A program made the translations under genes and the position numbers. From Neocallimastix lanati (nom. inval.) (lineage: Eukaryota; Neocallimastigomycota; Neocallimastigomycetes; Neocallimastigales; Neocallimastigaceae): DNA of 64,000 bases. Positions 1-16,592 of the stretch are shown piece after piece. Under the pieces are notes generated by a model. That model was not told the origin of the DNA. It saw only the letters and a program-made list of their open reading frames with translations, and did no database searches. Numbering within the stretch: position 1 is the first letter of the stretch; each line of letters opens with the position of its first letter. The stretch spans positions 517,501 to 581,500 of the forward strand of contig JACVTC010000009.1 in NCBI GenBank assembly GCA_016946835.1, read 5' to 3'.

Positions 1-141
1 TAATATATAACAACAAAAAAAATTATAAAAATACATAAATATATATATATATAAATATATATATTTTTAATCGATCTATAAATTAACAATCAATATATAT
101 ATATATATATATAATGAATATATAATGATAAATAAAATTAC

Positions 142-1439
<1,298 letters not shown>

Positions 1440-1517
1440 CTTTATCTATATTAACAAAGGTATTTTTTTTTTCCTTTTTTTTTTTTTTTACTGTATAAAA
1501 AATAAATATTATTAATT

Positions 1518-1760
1518 TTAACAAATATTTAAATTATTAAATAGAAAAAAAAATGAACAGTTTAATAAATTATATGGTATATAGTTCAATATTTTCAATA
1601 TTTGATAATTATTTGTTGTTGTTAATGTTGTTTTTAATTCATCTAAAATTTTTGTTATATATACTGTTATTATTATATAATAACATATAATTAACTGGAA
1701 AAAAATTTTTTTAATTAAAATAATACACACTTCTTTATTTTTTTTATTTGATATGTCCAT
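1518..1760 (-). CDS. possible 5' exon(s) of the LysM gene, unresolved
   Basis: An ATG at 1760 opens a short frame (MDISNKKNKE) just before a GTGTGT donor-like site. A TTTTAG acceptor-like site then precedes a stretch reading DELKTTLTTTNNYQILKIL and ending LLNCS. The ILKILNYIP..LLNCS spacing is vaguely like an F-box, but the segment is too short to claim one. I could not find a donor that joins it in phase to the LysM exon at 1439, so this is a candidate only. Confidence 0.25.
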   Translation of the reverse strand: MDISNKKNKEVCIILIKKIFFQLIICYYIIITVYITKILDELKTTLTTTNNYQILKILNYIPYNLLNCSFFFLFNNLNIC

Positions 1761-1934
1761 ATATAATTTGTTTATTTAATTATAAAAAACTTTTTTTTTT
1801 TTCAATAAAAAAAAATTAATAATTTCAACTTTTTAATATAGTTATCTTTTAAAAAAATAAAAAAAAATGAAAGAAAAAAAAAAATTTTAATAGTAACAAT
1901 TTAATTCTTATCACTTGAATTAATAATAATAATG

Positions 1935-1968
<34 letters not shown>

Positions 1969-3079
1969 AGAAAGAAAAGGAATTCTATGCTATCTAATAA
2001 TATTACTATTAATAATTAATATATTATGTTAATATTATGTTAATATCCAAATCTATAATTAAATAATTTATATAAATTATGATAGACATATATTCATCAT
2101 ATCATTCTAATTAAGAAATAGAAATAATATAGAAAAAAAAAAAAAGGAAAAAAAAATTTTTTTTTTTTTTTTTTTTTTTAATAAAAATAAAATTTATTAT
2201 AACTTTAAGTTTTTTATCATTAATTGCAATAATTCTATGATATGTATTCCTATTTCTTTTTTAATTATTTAATTCTTATTTATAAAAATTTTAAATACTA
2301 ATAAAATTATATTACCGATTGTGTAAAGTATACAAAATTAATCAATAATTCATTACATTTAACTATACTGCATGATGTTAAAAAAAAAAAAATGAAGTTT
2401 ATCATATAAAAATAAAATTAAATAGTTTTTTTTTTTTTTTTTTTAACTATTTATTAAAATTTATTATTAGTAATAATAAATATAATAAATTTGTATCTTT
2501 TTAAAGATTTAATTATTTGATTTTTGTTTTTTTATTTTGATTTTTTATAATTATTGATTTTTAAATAAATAAATAAAAAAAAAAAGATTAGAACTATTCC
2601 TTTATAATTAATTATATAAGAAGAATATATTACATATTTATATGTTAATTTAATAATATTACATTAACTAATAAATAAATAAAAAAAAATATGTCAATAA
2701 GTTTATATAATGAAAAGTCACATTGAGATTTTTTAATTTTTTTTTCTATATTTTCATTTATTATTATTAATTTTTATTTGTTAAGTATTAAAAAAAAAAA
2801 AAAAAAAAAAAAATTTTTTTCAACAAATAGTAATAAAAAAAAAAAAAAAAGAATTCAATAATTAAAAACTTTAAAATAATCTACAAGAAATAAAGTAATA
2901 ATTAAAATGATAATATTATTATGAATATAGTTTATCTTTAAATATTCAACTATAAATATATTATTAAAGTTAATGCATATATAACATAATGAAAATTGAA
3001 ATTTAAGCTATTAGACAAAAAAAATATATTTAATAATAATTAAAATTATTTATCTTTAATTTTTTTTTCATTTTTTTCA

Positions 3080-3112
<33 letters not shown>

Positions 3113-3792
3113 AAAGTATATTAAAATAAATTTTATTTTAAAAAATCAACAATTGATTAAATTTCAATAATTAAATTAATTAAAGATAAATTCGTTGGTA
3201 ACCAATAAAAAAAAAGGAATTTATATAATTAAAAATTGAAATAAATAATTTCATTTTAATTAAAAAAAAACAATTTTTAAATTAAAAGTTTAAATAATAA
3301 TTTTCTTTTTATTTGTTTTTTTCATTTTGTTCATTTTGTTCATTTTTTTTTGGTTTAAATATATGTTAATTATAAGCATTTTGAAATTTTTAATAAATTA
3401 TTTTCAATTTCTATTTAAAAAAAAAAATTATATATATATATATATATATATTTATAATAAATATAAAAGTGTATAATATAGACATTAGATGTATCCTATT
3501 CATATATTATTAAGATGTAATAACTTATTAATTATCTTTTATATATAAAAAGAAAAATTAAATAAGAATTATAATGATGATCATAAATTATATAATCAAT
3601 ATATTTAGTATATCAATGTATATATCTATATATATATTAAAATTTTAAATGAATTTTTAAAAAGTATTAACAACTAAGTGTAGGAATAAATATTACTAGA
3701 AAAAAAAAATTCTTTGGAATCATGATAATATCAAATGTTATTTAAAAAAAAAAAAAAAAAAAAAAATTCATTATTTTATCATTTTTGACATG

Positions 3793-3836
<44 letters not shown>

Positions 3837-3918
3837 CAAAAAAATTAAATATAATTAAAATTGAAATAAATTAATACATTAAATATATATATATATATAT
3901 TTAATTATAAATTTCATA

Positions 3919-3966
<48 letters not shown>

Positions 3967-3980
3967 ATTTTTTTAATAAT
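1761..3980. other. AT-rich spacer, no gene seen
   Basis: Homopolymer A and T runs, AT dinucleotides and short AAT blocks. I see no exon-like stretch on either strand. Confidence 0.7.
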
Positions 3981-3987
3981 AAATATG

Positions 3988-4499
3988 ATATATAATTATT
4001 TTAATTAAGATGTATTATACATATGTATAAAACATATATTTTTTTTAACCTACTTTTTTTTTATTAATTGAATTTTATAATCTATATCTTCTCTTATGAA
4101 AATATATATATTTAACCTACTTTTTTTTTATTAATTAATTGAATTTTATAATCTATTTCTTCTCTTAATGAAAATATATAAATATGATACATATAAATAT
4201 TTTAATTAAGATGTATTATGCATATTCTTATAAAAAAAAATTTTTTTTTTAAATGTTTTAATTGAAATTATAAATTTGTTTCTTTTTTTATTATTATTAT
4301 TATTATCATTATAATTAATGAACAAAATAATTTTTTTTTATAAAACTTTAATTTATAAATTTTTATAGTCATATTTACACGGCTATTCATAATATTTTTT
4401 ATTCATCATTATATTTACATCCATATAAAAAAAAAAAAAAAAAAAAAAAATTAAGATGATTTATTATATTTTATATATCGTCTTGAATGAATATAACTA

Positions 4500-4530
<31 letters not shown>

Positions 4531-4573
4531 TAAATAAATTCTCTTTGATATTATGATAATAAAAATGATCATT

Positions 4574-4607
<34 letters not shown>

Positions 4608-4959
4608 ATTTAAAGATGAGATTAGAATTGTATATAAAAATATATATATTTATTTAACTATAAATTCTGTAATGATAATGATAATAATAAAAAAAAAATT
4701 AATAATAAATATGGTATATAATTATTTTAATTAAGATGTATTATACATATGTATAAAACATAAATATTTTTTTAACCTATTTTTAAACACTTTTTTTTTT
4801 TCTTTATAAATTAATTGAATTTTAAAATTTATTTCTTCTCTTATAAAAAAAAATATAAAAAATTTTTCTATATATATATAATATATATAGAAATTTTTTT
4901 TTATAATATATATAATTATTTTAATTAAGATGTATTATACATATTTATATATATATATA

Positions 4960-5013
<54 letters not shown>

Positions 5014-5160
5014 TTTTTCATTTAATTTCTTTTCTTTTTAATTTTCATTGATAATTAATTTCTTATAAAAAAAAATAATTTTTTTATAATGGATATATTT
5101 TAAATATATTATTTAATTATTTTTAATTAAAATGTATTATCTTTTTCTTATAAAAAAAAA
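3988..5160. repeat. degenerate tandem repeat family
   Basis: A block built on AATTATTTTAATTAAGATG followed by TATTATACATAT recurs near 3990, 4200, 4712, 4910 and 5110. It is followed in several copies by an AACCTACTTTTTTTT...ATTGAATTTTATAATCTATTTCTTCTCTT-like block and an A-run. Copies differ in the length of their homopolymers. There is no coding potential. Confidence 0.7.
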
Positions 5161-5765
5161 AAAATTATATTTTTTCAATTGAAATTTAAAATTCAAAATT
5201 TATTTCTTTTATTCCTTTTTTTTTTTAAAAAAAAAAAAAAAACTTTAATTCATAATTTCTATAAAAAGTATTATATTCATTTCTCTTCCTATAAATATTT
5301 CTATTCATAATGATATTTATGTTCACATAAAGGATTTGGGTTATATAATATATTTTATATATATTTTCTTTCTACTAATGATTTAAAATATATATTTTCC
5401 TTATTTATAAAGATTTAAAGAAATAAATAAAATAAAAAAAATAATAAAAAAAAAAGAAAGAACGATGAAATTTTGTATTTATTATATCTTTTTTTTTTTT
5501 TTTTTTTTTTTTTATAAAATGTTATTATTTTTTTATCTTATTTATGATAAAAAAAAAAAAGGAAGAAAAAAAATTTTTTTTTTATTTAAAACTTTAAATC
5601 ATATTTTTTTTTTTATTAGTGGTAATATTTAAAATTATGTCTATATTATATTATATATATATATATAATATAAGTAAATAAAATATAATAAAAAGTAATG
5701 ATATAAATATTTTTTTTAATGATTTAGATATGATTTTTATGAAATTATATATATATAAAATAAAA

Positions 5766-5798
<33 letters not shown>

Positions 5799-7261
5799 TA
5801 TTTAAAGGAATAACGTTAACTATTATTAATTTAATACAATTATTATAATAATAAGATTTCTATTACATTAAATAATATTTTAAATAATATTGTATTTAAC
5901 AATAATGAAATATTATGAAATAAAATGATTAGATATGGTAGAAAAGATTTATTAAAAAAAAAAAAAAAAATAAAAAATAAAAAAACAATTTATTTTTAGG
6001 AATAATTATTTATTTGAAACTCTGATTATGAATTTATATTAGAGATTAAAAAATATGCATATTATAATAGTAATCCTAATATCATTAAAATAAATAAATA
6101 AAAAGTTCATTAATCTATCATTGATAGATTTTAATACCATTACATATATTAGAGATTTTTCTTCTTATCATAGCTTTATATAATATATTTATATATTTAA
6201 ATACTACTAGGGTTTTTTTTTTTTTTGAAATAATATTTAAATTTATTACTCATTTATCAATTTTTTGTAATTACTATTCAATGCTATCTTCTATTTAAAA
6301 ATAAAATAGAAGATAACTAAGTACTATATGATAAGTAATTCTATTAAATATCTTCTCTTTATTTTTTTTTTTTTTTTAATAATTAAATAAAAAAAAAAAA
6401 TAACTATAAGTGAATTATACATTAAATATTAATAATAATTATTTATATATAAATAATAAAATACCTTAATACATTTATTTTTCTTAATAATAACTTTTTA
6501 TTTTCTTTTTATAAAATAAAAAAAAAAGTCTATGACATAATATATAATAATGTTTTATATATATAGAAAAATGTAAAAATATAATAATAAAAATAGAATA
6601 AATAAAATATATAATGTATTATCCATAATTACAATTTTAAATGGGAAAAAAATGTATTATACATTAAATATTTTTTTATTTTATATTACTAATTATTAAT
6701 GAACTTTTTTTTTTTTTTAAACAATTTATTCATTTTTAATTATAAATAAAATAATAATACATATTAATTATTTAAAATTTTAAAAAAAAAAATAATAATA
6801 AATAAAATAAAAGTTTATATTTGTAATAATAATTTTTTATTTTTTTTTTTTTTATTATAATAGTGTAATACATTTTGTATACCTTATAAAATTTTAAATG
6901 ATATTATAATGTTAATAATAATAGAATATTAACTTTTTTTTGATTTTAAGGCTTTAAAAATATACAAAATATATATAAAATATAAAAAAATATAAAATAT
7001 AAAAAATTCTAAAATAAAAATTTTAATGTAAATATGAATCTTAAATATGACTCAGTAATTATGATACATACATTTATGAATTTAGAAAAAAAACTTATTC
7101 AATTTCTATAAAAACAAAAATAATGAATAGGTGAAAAGTTTAAAAAAAATAATATATAATAATAAAATTGAAAAAAAAAAAAAGCATGTTCTTTTAAAGA
7201 TCAATAAGTAAAATAATTTATAATAGAATTATTTAAACTTTATATAATATTTTTTTTTTAC

Positions 7262-7436
7262 TTTATTTTATTTTATTTTATTTTATTTTATTTTATTTTA
7301 TTTTATTTTATTTTATTTTATTTTATTTTATTTTATTTTATTTTATTTTATTTTATTTTATTTTATTTTATTTTATTTTATTTTATTTTATTTTATTTTA
7401 TTTTATTTTATTTTATTTTATTTATTTTATTTTTTA
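7262..7436. repeat. (TTTTA)n pentanucleotide array
   Basis: About 33 near-perfect TTTTA units in a row, longer than any other pentanucleotide run in the window. The same unit occurs again near 30956-31018 and 44983-45024. Confidence 0.95.
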
Positions 7437-7810
7437 CTTTATTTTGTTCTCTACCGAAATGGCAGTCAAAAGTTAATAATAAAATTAAAAAATAAAAAGT
7501 TATTATAATTTATATCATGACAGACTTTAAAAAAAAAAAAAAAAAAAAAAAGCAATTTATATATATGTTAACTATGCATATTTTTTTTTAATTATTAATT
7601 TAAGATGCATACAATACAAATAAATATCATATGATAAGCTATAATTAAAAAAAAAAAATTAAAAAAAAATACAAATTTAAAAAATAAAAAATTTTAAAAA
7701 AAAGATTACCATATGATATGGTCATTCCATGACCTTAATACTTTAAAATAAAATAGTTTTATTTTTTTTTTTTATATATTTTATGATAAACTTTAAAAAA
7801 TATATTTTTT

Positions 7811-7874
7811 TATTATTATTAAAATTATTATTATTATTATTATTATTATTATTTATTATCATTATTATTTATTA

Positions 7875-7911
<37 letters not shown>

Positions 7912-8060
7912 ATTTTTTATTATTATTATTATTATTATTTATTACTATTATTATTATTTACTATCATTATTATAATTATTATTATTATTATCAATTAATT
8001 AATTGTAATAAATTATTATCATTATTAATATTATTTTTATTATTATTATTATTATTATAT
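7811..8060. repeat. interrupted (ATT)n array
   Basis: ATT triplets with ATTT and ATC interruptions. No spliced gene frame connects to it. Confidence 0.9.
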
Positions 8061-8525
8061 AAAATATTGATTCGAACAACAACTACTACTTAATGATAAA
8101 GCCTATAATAATAATAAAAAAAAAAAAAAAAAAAAAAAAAGAGAGACATATTTAATTTCTTTTTTTTTTTAACACTTTAAATCAACATGGTTATTGTTTT
8201 TTTTTTTTTTTTTTTTTTTGTTTTTGTTTTTTTTTTCGTTATAATAAGTATTATTATAATTATATATTGATTTTTTTTTTATTATTATTATATATTCTCT
8301 ATTGGTTATATATATGATAAAAAAAAAAAATAGTTATATATCAATTATCATACATATTATTTAAGTAGATATAAAATATGTATATATGTTTTTTAAAAAA
8401 AAAAAATATAATAATAAATAAATAAATTATTGAAAAATAAAATAAATATATATATATATCTTTATCATATATAATTATTTAATTTAATATCAATCATTAT
8501 TATTACTATTAATTAGGGGGAAAAA

Positions 8526-8556
<31 letters not shown>

Positions 8557-10304
8557 GAAAAAAAAATTTTTTTTTTTTTTTTGATCTTTTGAATTATTAT
8601 AATAGGTATAATTATTTTATATATATATATATATATTTTTGTATAATAAGTAAAACGTAAATTATAAAATATTTTACTATCAACTACTATATATAAATTT
8701 TAGAATTAATAAAAAGAAAAAAATAAAAAATAAAAAATTAAAAAAAAAAAATAATAAATAATTAATTTTTTTTTTTTTTTAATAATTATTTTTTAATTAT
8801 ATATACAATACAAAAAAAAAATTATATTTTTATATTTTTATATTTTTATATTTTTATATTTTTATATATTATAATTATAATTATTATTATTATTATAATA
8901 ATTTTTTATTTAATTTTTTTTTTCTTTCTTCCTTTTCTTTTTAATATTTAAAAAAAAAAAAAAGGAAAACAGATTAAATAATAGATATATATAAATATTG
9001 ATGAAAAAAATGTTTTTTTTTTTTTTTTTTTTTGAACAATTTTTTTTTTCTTACTTTTCTTATTTAAAAAAGATATAATAAAAAAAAAAAAAATATTTTT
9101 TTTTTTTTGTTTCAATATATTGATTTATTAAAATAGGCTGAATAGATAAATTAGTTCATATTGGTATTTAATTCTTTTTTTTTGGATTTGGTTTTTTTGT
9201 TTTTTTGTTTTTTGGTTTTTTTTTTTGGTTTTTTTTTTTTTGGTTTTCGTTTTTTTTTTTTTTTTTTCAGTTTTTAAAAAATAATTTATATTCTTTAAAA
9301 ACTATTTTACTTATTTTGCAATTTGCTTTATATATATATAATATATATACTATATTATATATATTATATAATATTCTTCATTTTAATTTTTTAAAAATTT
9401 ATGTATTTAATTGCCTTAAAGTAATTTTGTTTTGTTTTGTTTTCTTTAAATTATTTATATTATTATTTTATATAATTTATATATAAATTACTTCTTTTTT
9501 TTTTTCTAATTTTTTTTCTAATTTTTTTTTTCAATTATTGGCGCTATCTCTTTTTTTTTTTAAAAAAAAAAAATAATAATAATAAAAAAAATAAATAACC
9601 CATTTTCATCACTTTATGATTTAATTCCAAAATATTATTTTTTTTTTCTTTTTTTACAAAATATTTTTTTCTAAATGAGTTTTTAATATATACAGTACAT
9701 TCTACTTCTTTCTTTATATTTATAGGTATTTATTGATGGATGGTATTCATTTTTTTTTATTTATTTATAAATTATATAACAAAAATAATTTTTTTTATTT
9801 TGTTTTTTTTTTTTTTTTTTGGCTTTTTTCACTACTTTTGTGCGCAATTTTTTCTTTTTCCTTTTATTGTTGTTCTGGTTTTTTTTTTTATTTTTTGTTT
9901 TTATTTTGTTTTTTTTGTTTTTGTTTTTTTTTTTGTTTTTTTTTTGTTAGTTGTTTTTTTTTTTTTTTTATCTTCAAAACGAATTTTATTGAATATTTCG
10001 TATTCTATTCCTTTTTTTTTTTTCCAAACTTCACTTTCTTTAATCTTTTTTTTTTTTTTTTTGATATAATTTTAATGATATTATATGCTATTATCAAAGA
10101 ATATTAAGTAATAAAAGTTGTTAAATATTTTTTTATCATATTTAAGTATTGATTTTTTTTCTTAAAAAAAAAATAATAATATATTCTTTTTTAACAAATA
10201 AATTAAAAATATTAAAAAAATTTTTTATAATAATAATAATAATAATAAAATAATAATAATAATAAAAAGAAAAAGAAAAAGAAAAAGAAAAAAGAAAATA
10301 AAAT

Positions 10305-10354
<50 letters not shown>

Positions 10355-10554
10355 AAAAATAGTTAAAATATAATAAAAAATTATTATTACTATATATATA
10401 AAAAAAAAACGAAAATAAATTACAAATGAACTAAATAATTATAAAAAAAAATTATTATTAAAAAAAATTAATAATAATAAATAGAAAAGAATAAAAATAA
10501 ATCAAATAAATAAATAATATGAATAGTTGTAGTAAAAGAAAAAAAGAAAAGAAT

Positions 10555-10593
<39 letters not shown>

Positions 10594-10819
10594 AAATAAT
10601 TTATTACTCTATTATTGTAATTATTATGTTTAAATAATGTATTAATTCCCTTCCTTCCTTTTTTTTTTCTTTTCTTTTCTTTTTCTTTTCATTTTTTTTT
10701 TTTTGCAATAAATTTGTTTCTTTAACCTTTCTTTCATTTTTTTATTATTTATTTATTTAATTTTAACTTTTTCTTCTTTCTTTCCTTCTTTTTTTTTTTT
10801 TTATTTTTTTTTTTGTTAT

Positions 10820-11594
10820 TTAAAATTGTTCATCCCATTCATTAACAATATATTGTGATACTGAAATAAGTCCATCTTCGGCAAGATCAACTTTAGCAGC
10901 AGGTTCTACCATATTTAAAAAATCCTTTGCAGAATTAATTAATTTATGAGCAAGATCGGAAAGGTCTTGATGCTTTTCCCATGGTTGAACAAATTCATAT
11001 AAAATTAAATATTTATACAATTTAAATAAATTCCGGTATAATGAAGGATTACAGGTAATTTCTAAAAGTGGTATATTACATAATTTACCCATAATTTCAT
11101 AAATTTTTGATTGATCTAATAGACGATATATTTTATTATATAAATCATTCATCCAATGCCATTTCGTTAAAGTGACGATCACTACTATAAGGGTTTCAAA
11201 GCACTGTTCAATACAACGATATTTTTTATTAATTTCTAATCGTTGTTGAAAATCTAATGAACGTGATAACTGTTTTAATTATTATTTCATATATTTATAT
11301 ATAATATATATAATATATAATTATTAATATAGAATAGAATACTAAATACTCTCTAAATATGATACGAAATACTCTTAAATTTAATTAACAAATTATTATA
11401 TATAGATATAGATATAGATATATTAAAACTTACATTCAAATCTCTTGAACGAGTTCTTCTAGATCTTCTTCTTAAATTTGAGCCAGATATATTATTTATT
11501 TCATTTATAATAGGATTAATCTCAATATCTTTTAATGATTTTAATGATTCACAAATTAATAATTCAAAATACCGACAATATCTAATTATGAAAT

Positions 11595-11625
<31 letters not shown>

Positions 11626-12135
11626 GTAATAGTAATAATAATGTAATTATATATAATTATTAGTATAATTTTCAATAATTTTTTAAGTATAATTATTATT
11701 ATTATATTATTTATTTTTTTTTTTTTATAAAAAATAATAAATTAATATTATATTTTATTATTTTAGATATTAAATTAAGGGAATTAATTTTCATAATTTA
11801 CCTATTTTTATTAGTACAGGTAGCTTTTTCAAAATTTTTTTGAAGATTGTTCAAGAGTTCAGATGGTATTCTCAAATTAATAAAATCTTTATATAATTTA
11901 TCCTTTTTTTGTAATATAAATAATTCTTTCTTTTCCGTTGAATCATTATTATCACTTTCACATATTTCACCATCTTGATGATTATCCTCATTATTATCGT
12001 CATTGGTATCATAAAGATTCTTCTATGTTTTATCGTATTAAAATTTTGAGTAATAGAAAGTTATAGAGAGGTATGGAATAAGTGTATTAATAATGTATTA
12101 TTATATTTAATTGATAATACATATAAATATATATG

Positions 12136-12171
<36 letters not shown>

Positions 12172-12409
12172 CATTATTGCATACATTGAAAGCTATCATT
12201 AAACAGTGAGGACATGAACATAAAATGTCAAATTTTACATTCTTCTATATATTTTATTGTATATATTAAAGATATTTTTTTTATATTTATATATATTGAG
12301 TTATAATTATTATTATTATATTTATAATATATTGTATTTTATTATGAGATATATATTAAAATGAATATATCACTATTCTTTTTACCTCCTTATTATAAAG
12401 AAATTCCAT
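10820..12409 (-). CDS. unrecognised 300-residue protein with Cys cluster, five exons
   Basis: The exons are 12409-12386, 12244-12185, 12022-11802, 11581-11434 and 11269-10820. All junctions are GT..AG and the sum is 903 nt, giving 300 residues plus TAA. The start MEFLYNKE has A at -3. Exon 2 encodes KNVKFDILCSCPHCLMIAFN, with C17, C19 and C22 as a possible metal site. Residues about 29-60 are acidic and Asn-rich. An Arg/Ser block (LRRRSRRTRSRD) lies mid-protein. The last 150 residues look like a compact helical domain and end EWDEQF. No transmembrane segment or signal peptide is evident. I do not recognise the family. The gene stands alone between two long AT spacers. Confidence 0.8.
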
Positions 12410-13548
12410 TTTGATAGAAAATTTTTATTATATTTTTAATGAAATGATATAATTATTTTATAATTTTTTTTTTTTTTCCTTTTACAGTTTAATAATATTT
12501 GAATTATATCAAATTTATAGGTATGATATTTTATTATTCTATTACAAATGAATAAATTTTAAATTCTTTTTTTCTTTTTTTTCAATTTATATATATATAA
12601 TTGCTTTGGTTGAATGGTTTAATTTATTACTTTTTTTAAAAAAAAAATAAATTATTATATTACTATTAATAAAGTAATATTTTCTATTTGTTTAACAATA
12701 AATAAATAAAAGAATAAAAAAGTATAATATATTATATCTATAAGAAAAATAATTTTTTTTTTTGATTTTTTTTTTTTTTTAATATATATATAATAATAAT
12801 TGCTTTTTTTTTTTTTAATTTTTATCTTTTATTATTAAAATATATTATAAAAAATCTTTCTTTATTTTTCTTTTAGTTTTTTATTTTTTTTTTATTTTTT
12901 ATTGTAATATAGGCTATTGTTATTTCGTTTTATAATATAAGTTTTTTAATATTGAAATAAACGTATAAAAGTTATTATTGAAGTTAATTAAAATATTGTT
13001 TTTAACGCAAGTTTTATTTAATTAAAAAAAAATAATAATAATAATAACTAATTACAAAAGAAAAGGTAAAAAAAAAAACAATTATTAAAATAATATAAAA
13101 TTAATAAAGAAATAAAAAAAAAAAAAGAAAAAAAAATAGAGGGGGGAGGGAAAGAAGCTTTCTTTTATCATATAATATACCAAAATAAAAAATTATAATA
13201 TATAATTATAATTTTTATAATTAAATATTATTACAATATATTTTATAAGTGTATAGTGTATAGTGTTTTTTTTTTTTTTTTTTATGACACTACTATTACT
13301 ATTTAAATATTTTTAAATATTTTTTATTTCTTAAATTTCAATAATTAATATTATTAAATTAATTTGGCAATAATTATTTTTTTTTATAATTGAATAAATT
13401 AAATATAAAAAAATAAGTACAAAAGTAATATTTCTTTATAAAAAAAATTTTATATATATATATATATTTTATGTTTTTTTTTTTTATATTTATATTAATA
13501 TGTGCTGTTCTTTATAAAATAAAAAAATAATAATAATAATTATTTTAT

Positions 13549-13579
<31 letters not shown>

Positions 13580-13801
13580 ATTATTTGTTAATTTGTATAT
13601 GCTAATTTCTTAAACTTATTTTTAAGAAATAATTTAATTTAGACTTTTACTAAAAAGAATATAATTTTATATATATTAATAAAACAAATTAAATATATTC
13701 TGTACAATAATTATTTTTTGATATAAAAGAAATATCATTATTTCTTTGTACTTTTTTTTTTTATATATATTGTTATTTTAAATAAAAATATTGCTGAAGA
13801 A

Positions 13802-13840
<39 letters not shown>

Positions 13841-16560
13841 AGAAAAAAAAAGAAAGAAAAGAAAAAGAAAAAAAAACTTTTTTAGTTAATTCTAAACTAT
13901 ATATATATATATTTTTTTTTACTCTTTAATTTTATTGCTTTATAATTCGTACATAATTCTAATTATACTTTTAATTATATACCATATATTATATAATAAT
14001 TTGTATAATATAAAAAAAAATTTTAAAAAAAAAAATTTTATATTATTATTTATTATTATTTATTATTTATTGTCATTTACTAATTATTTTTTGATAATAA
14101 ATATTTTTTTTAACATTTTTCTTTATTATATGTCATTATTAATTGAAAAAAAATTAAAACTAATAATTAAATTATAATCATTATATTATTATTAATATGA
14201 ATATGAATATTAATGATAATATAATCTAATTTTCTAAATATCAAAAAATATTAATATTTATAATTTATTAATTAACTATCAATTATTTTAATTAGTATTT
14301 TATTTGATTAAATAGTTATTTATTCATTTAATATAAAAGGGAAATGTTTAAAATAAAAAAAAAATAAAAATAAAAAATAAAAAATAAAAAATAATAATAA
14401 TAAATTAGATTAAAATAGCAATGAACAAAAATGGTATTAATTAAATAAACATTTTTTACTATATTTATTCCTATTTTTATTAAATTTTTTTTTTTATTTT
14501 ATTTTTTTTACTATTAAAGCACTTTTTTTATCTTAAATTAAAAAAAATAAAAATAAAAATAAAAATAAAATTTTAAATTCTTTGAATGTATTATATTATA
14601 TTACATTACATTATATTCAAAAATATATACATAATATACATAATATTATAACTATCGCTACAGCATTTTTTTTTATACAGTTGTCATAAGGATTATATAA
14701 TACATAATATTACATAATAACTTTGAAACTATTTTTTATAAATATTTTTTAATAGTTAAAATTAACAATTATTAAAAAAAAAAATATATATATATAATAA
14801 AAAAGTATATCTATATATATTTTATAATGGAATGAAATTAAAAAATATATATATATATATATATTATGTGAAAATATATCTATATATTTATTAATATATT
14901 TATTTTATAATATATATAGCGAAAATTTATAATCATATCGATAAATACAACCTTAGAATTAAAGCATGAATTTATACACTATAAAAAATAATAATAATAA
15001 TAATAATAATTAAAGGTCAAATAATATATCAAAAAGATCAAAAAGATCAATTGATTACAAGTTAAAATATGTATCTATATATTTTTAATCCATATTATTT
15101 TATAATAAATTATGAAGTAGTAATTATAATTAATAGTATCATTTAATAATATTTCATATTTAAATTGTTAATATAAGATAAAATCAAATTAATATAATTT
15201 TTATTAATATTTTGTATTATTCTTTTTTTTTAAAAAAAAAATAATAATAATAATAAATCATTTTATAAAAAAAAATGATACTAATAAAATAAAATAAAAT
15301 ATGCTTTAAATCTAATGTATAGAAACATAAGGACATGCAAAAAAAAAAAAAAAAACAAATAAATGACTTTTAAAGTTAATCATGATATCCCTTAAATTTT
15401 TCTAATATTTGAAATGGATAATTTAAATTATATTATTATTATTAATTATTAATTATTATTATTTATTATTATTATTATTATTAATTATTATTTTATTATA
15501 AATTAGTTATTGACTAGTATTATTATAAATTAAAATTTTAAATTATTATTATTATTATTACTATTATAATAAATTATTATTTTAAATTATTATTTTAAAT
15601 TATTATTAATATGATTATATATTATTATTATTAATTATTATTAATTATTATTCTTTAATGATATATTGACCTTTTTTTTTTTTTTTAATAATTTATTATA
15701 ATAAAAAAAAATTTTTTTTTATAATTAGACTTTTTTTGTACTTTTTAAAAAACTATATTTTAGAGTAATGAACTTTGCATATATCACCTTTAATAAATAA
15801 TAAAGTTTTTATTTTTTTTTTTAAATTCATTTAAAAATTACACAAGACAATTAAATATTTTTTAAAAATCTTAAAAAAAAAAAAAAAAATACAATGAAAG
15901 GTCTACTAAAATTTTCATGAATTATAATTATTATAAATATATAAAATATATAATTATATAATTATATAAATATTATAAATATATAAAAGATATAATTATA
16001 TATAAATATTAATTGTAAATTGTATCTATATACAAAATCATTTAAAAAAAAAAAAAAAATAACCTTCAATAAAAATTTCGTATTCCATAATTTAAAAAAA
16101 AAAAAAAAAAAAAAAAATTTTTTTCTCTTTACCTATATTGTCCTTTATTGTTATACTATAAAAAAAATTTTTTTTTTTTTTTTAATTCTCAATTTTACAT
16201 TTTATTCTATTTTTGGTTATTATTGCTATCCTCATGAATTATATAAATAAATATATTAATATATTATATCAAAAAATCAGAGTAATTAGACCTTTTTTTT
16301 TTTTTTTTTTTTTTGACAATTCATTAAACAATATTTTTTTTTTGTATTTTTTTTTCTTTTTTTGTTTGATATTCATAACTTTTTTATTAAATCAAGATAT
16401 ATATATAAAAGAATTTTATTTATTATATTTCATATATAAAATAAAGAAATTAAAAAAAAAAACATAACCACTTTTTTTTTCACATAAAAACATTTTAATA
16501 ATTTTCAATTATTAAAATTTTTAAATTTTATAAAATTTTTAAAATAAAAAAAAAATAATG

Positions 16561-16592
<32 letters not shown>

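Larger units (their letters stand above)
5161..10819. other. long AT-rich spacer, no gene seen
   Basis: About 5.6 kb of homopolymers, short palindromes and microsatellites. Reading frames around 9205-10107 are polyphenylalanine from T runs and are not genes. One short hairpin at about 6283-6315 has TATCTTCTATTT arms. Confidence 0.7.

Noticed and set aside
1518-1760. Calling an F-box in front of the LysM module
   Set aside because: Only about 20 residues match loosely, and no in-phase splice to the LysM exon was found.
9205-10107. Phenylalanine-rich frames
   Set aside because: Translation of T runs, with no splice partner, domain or varied composition.
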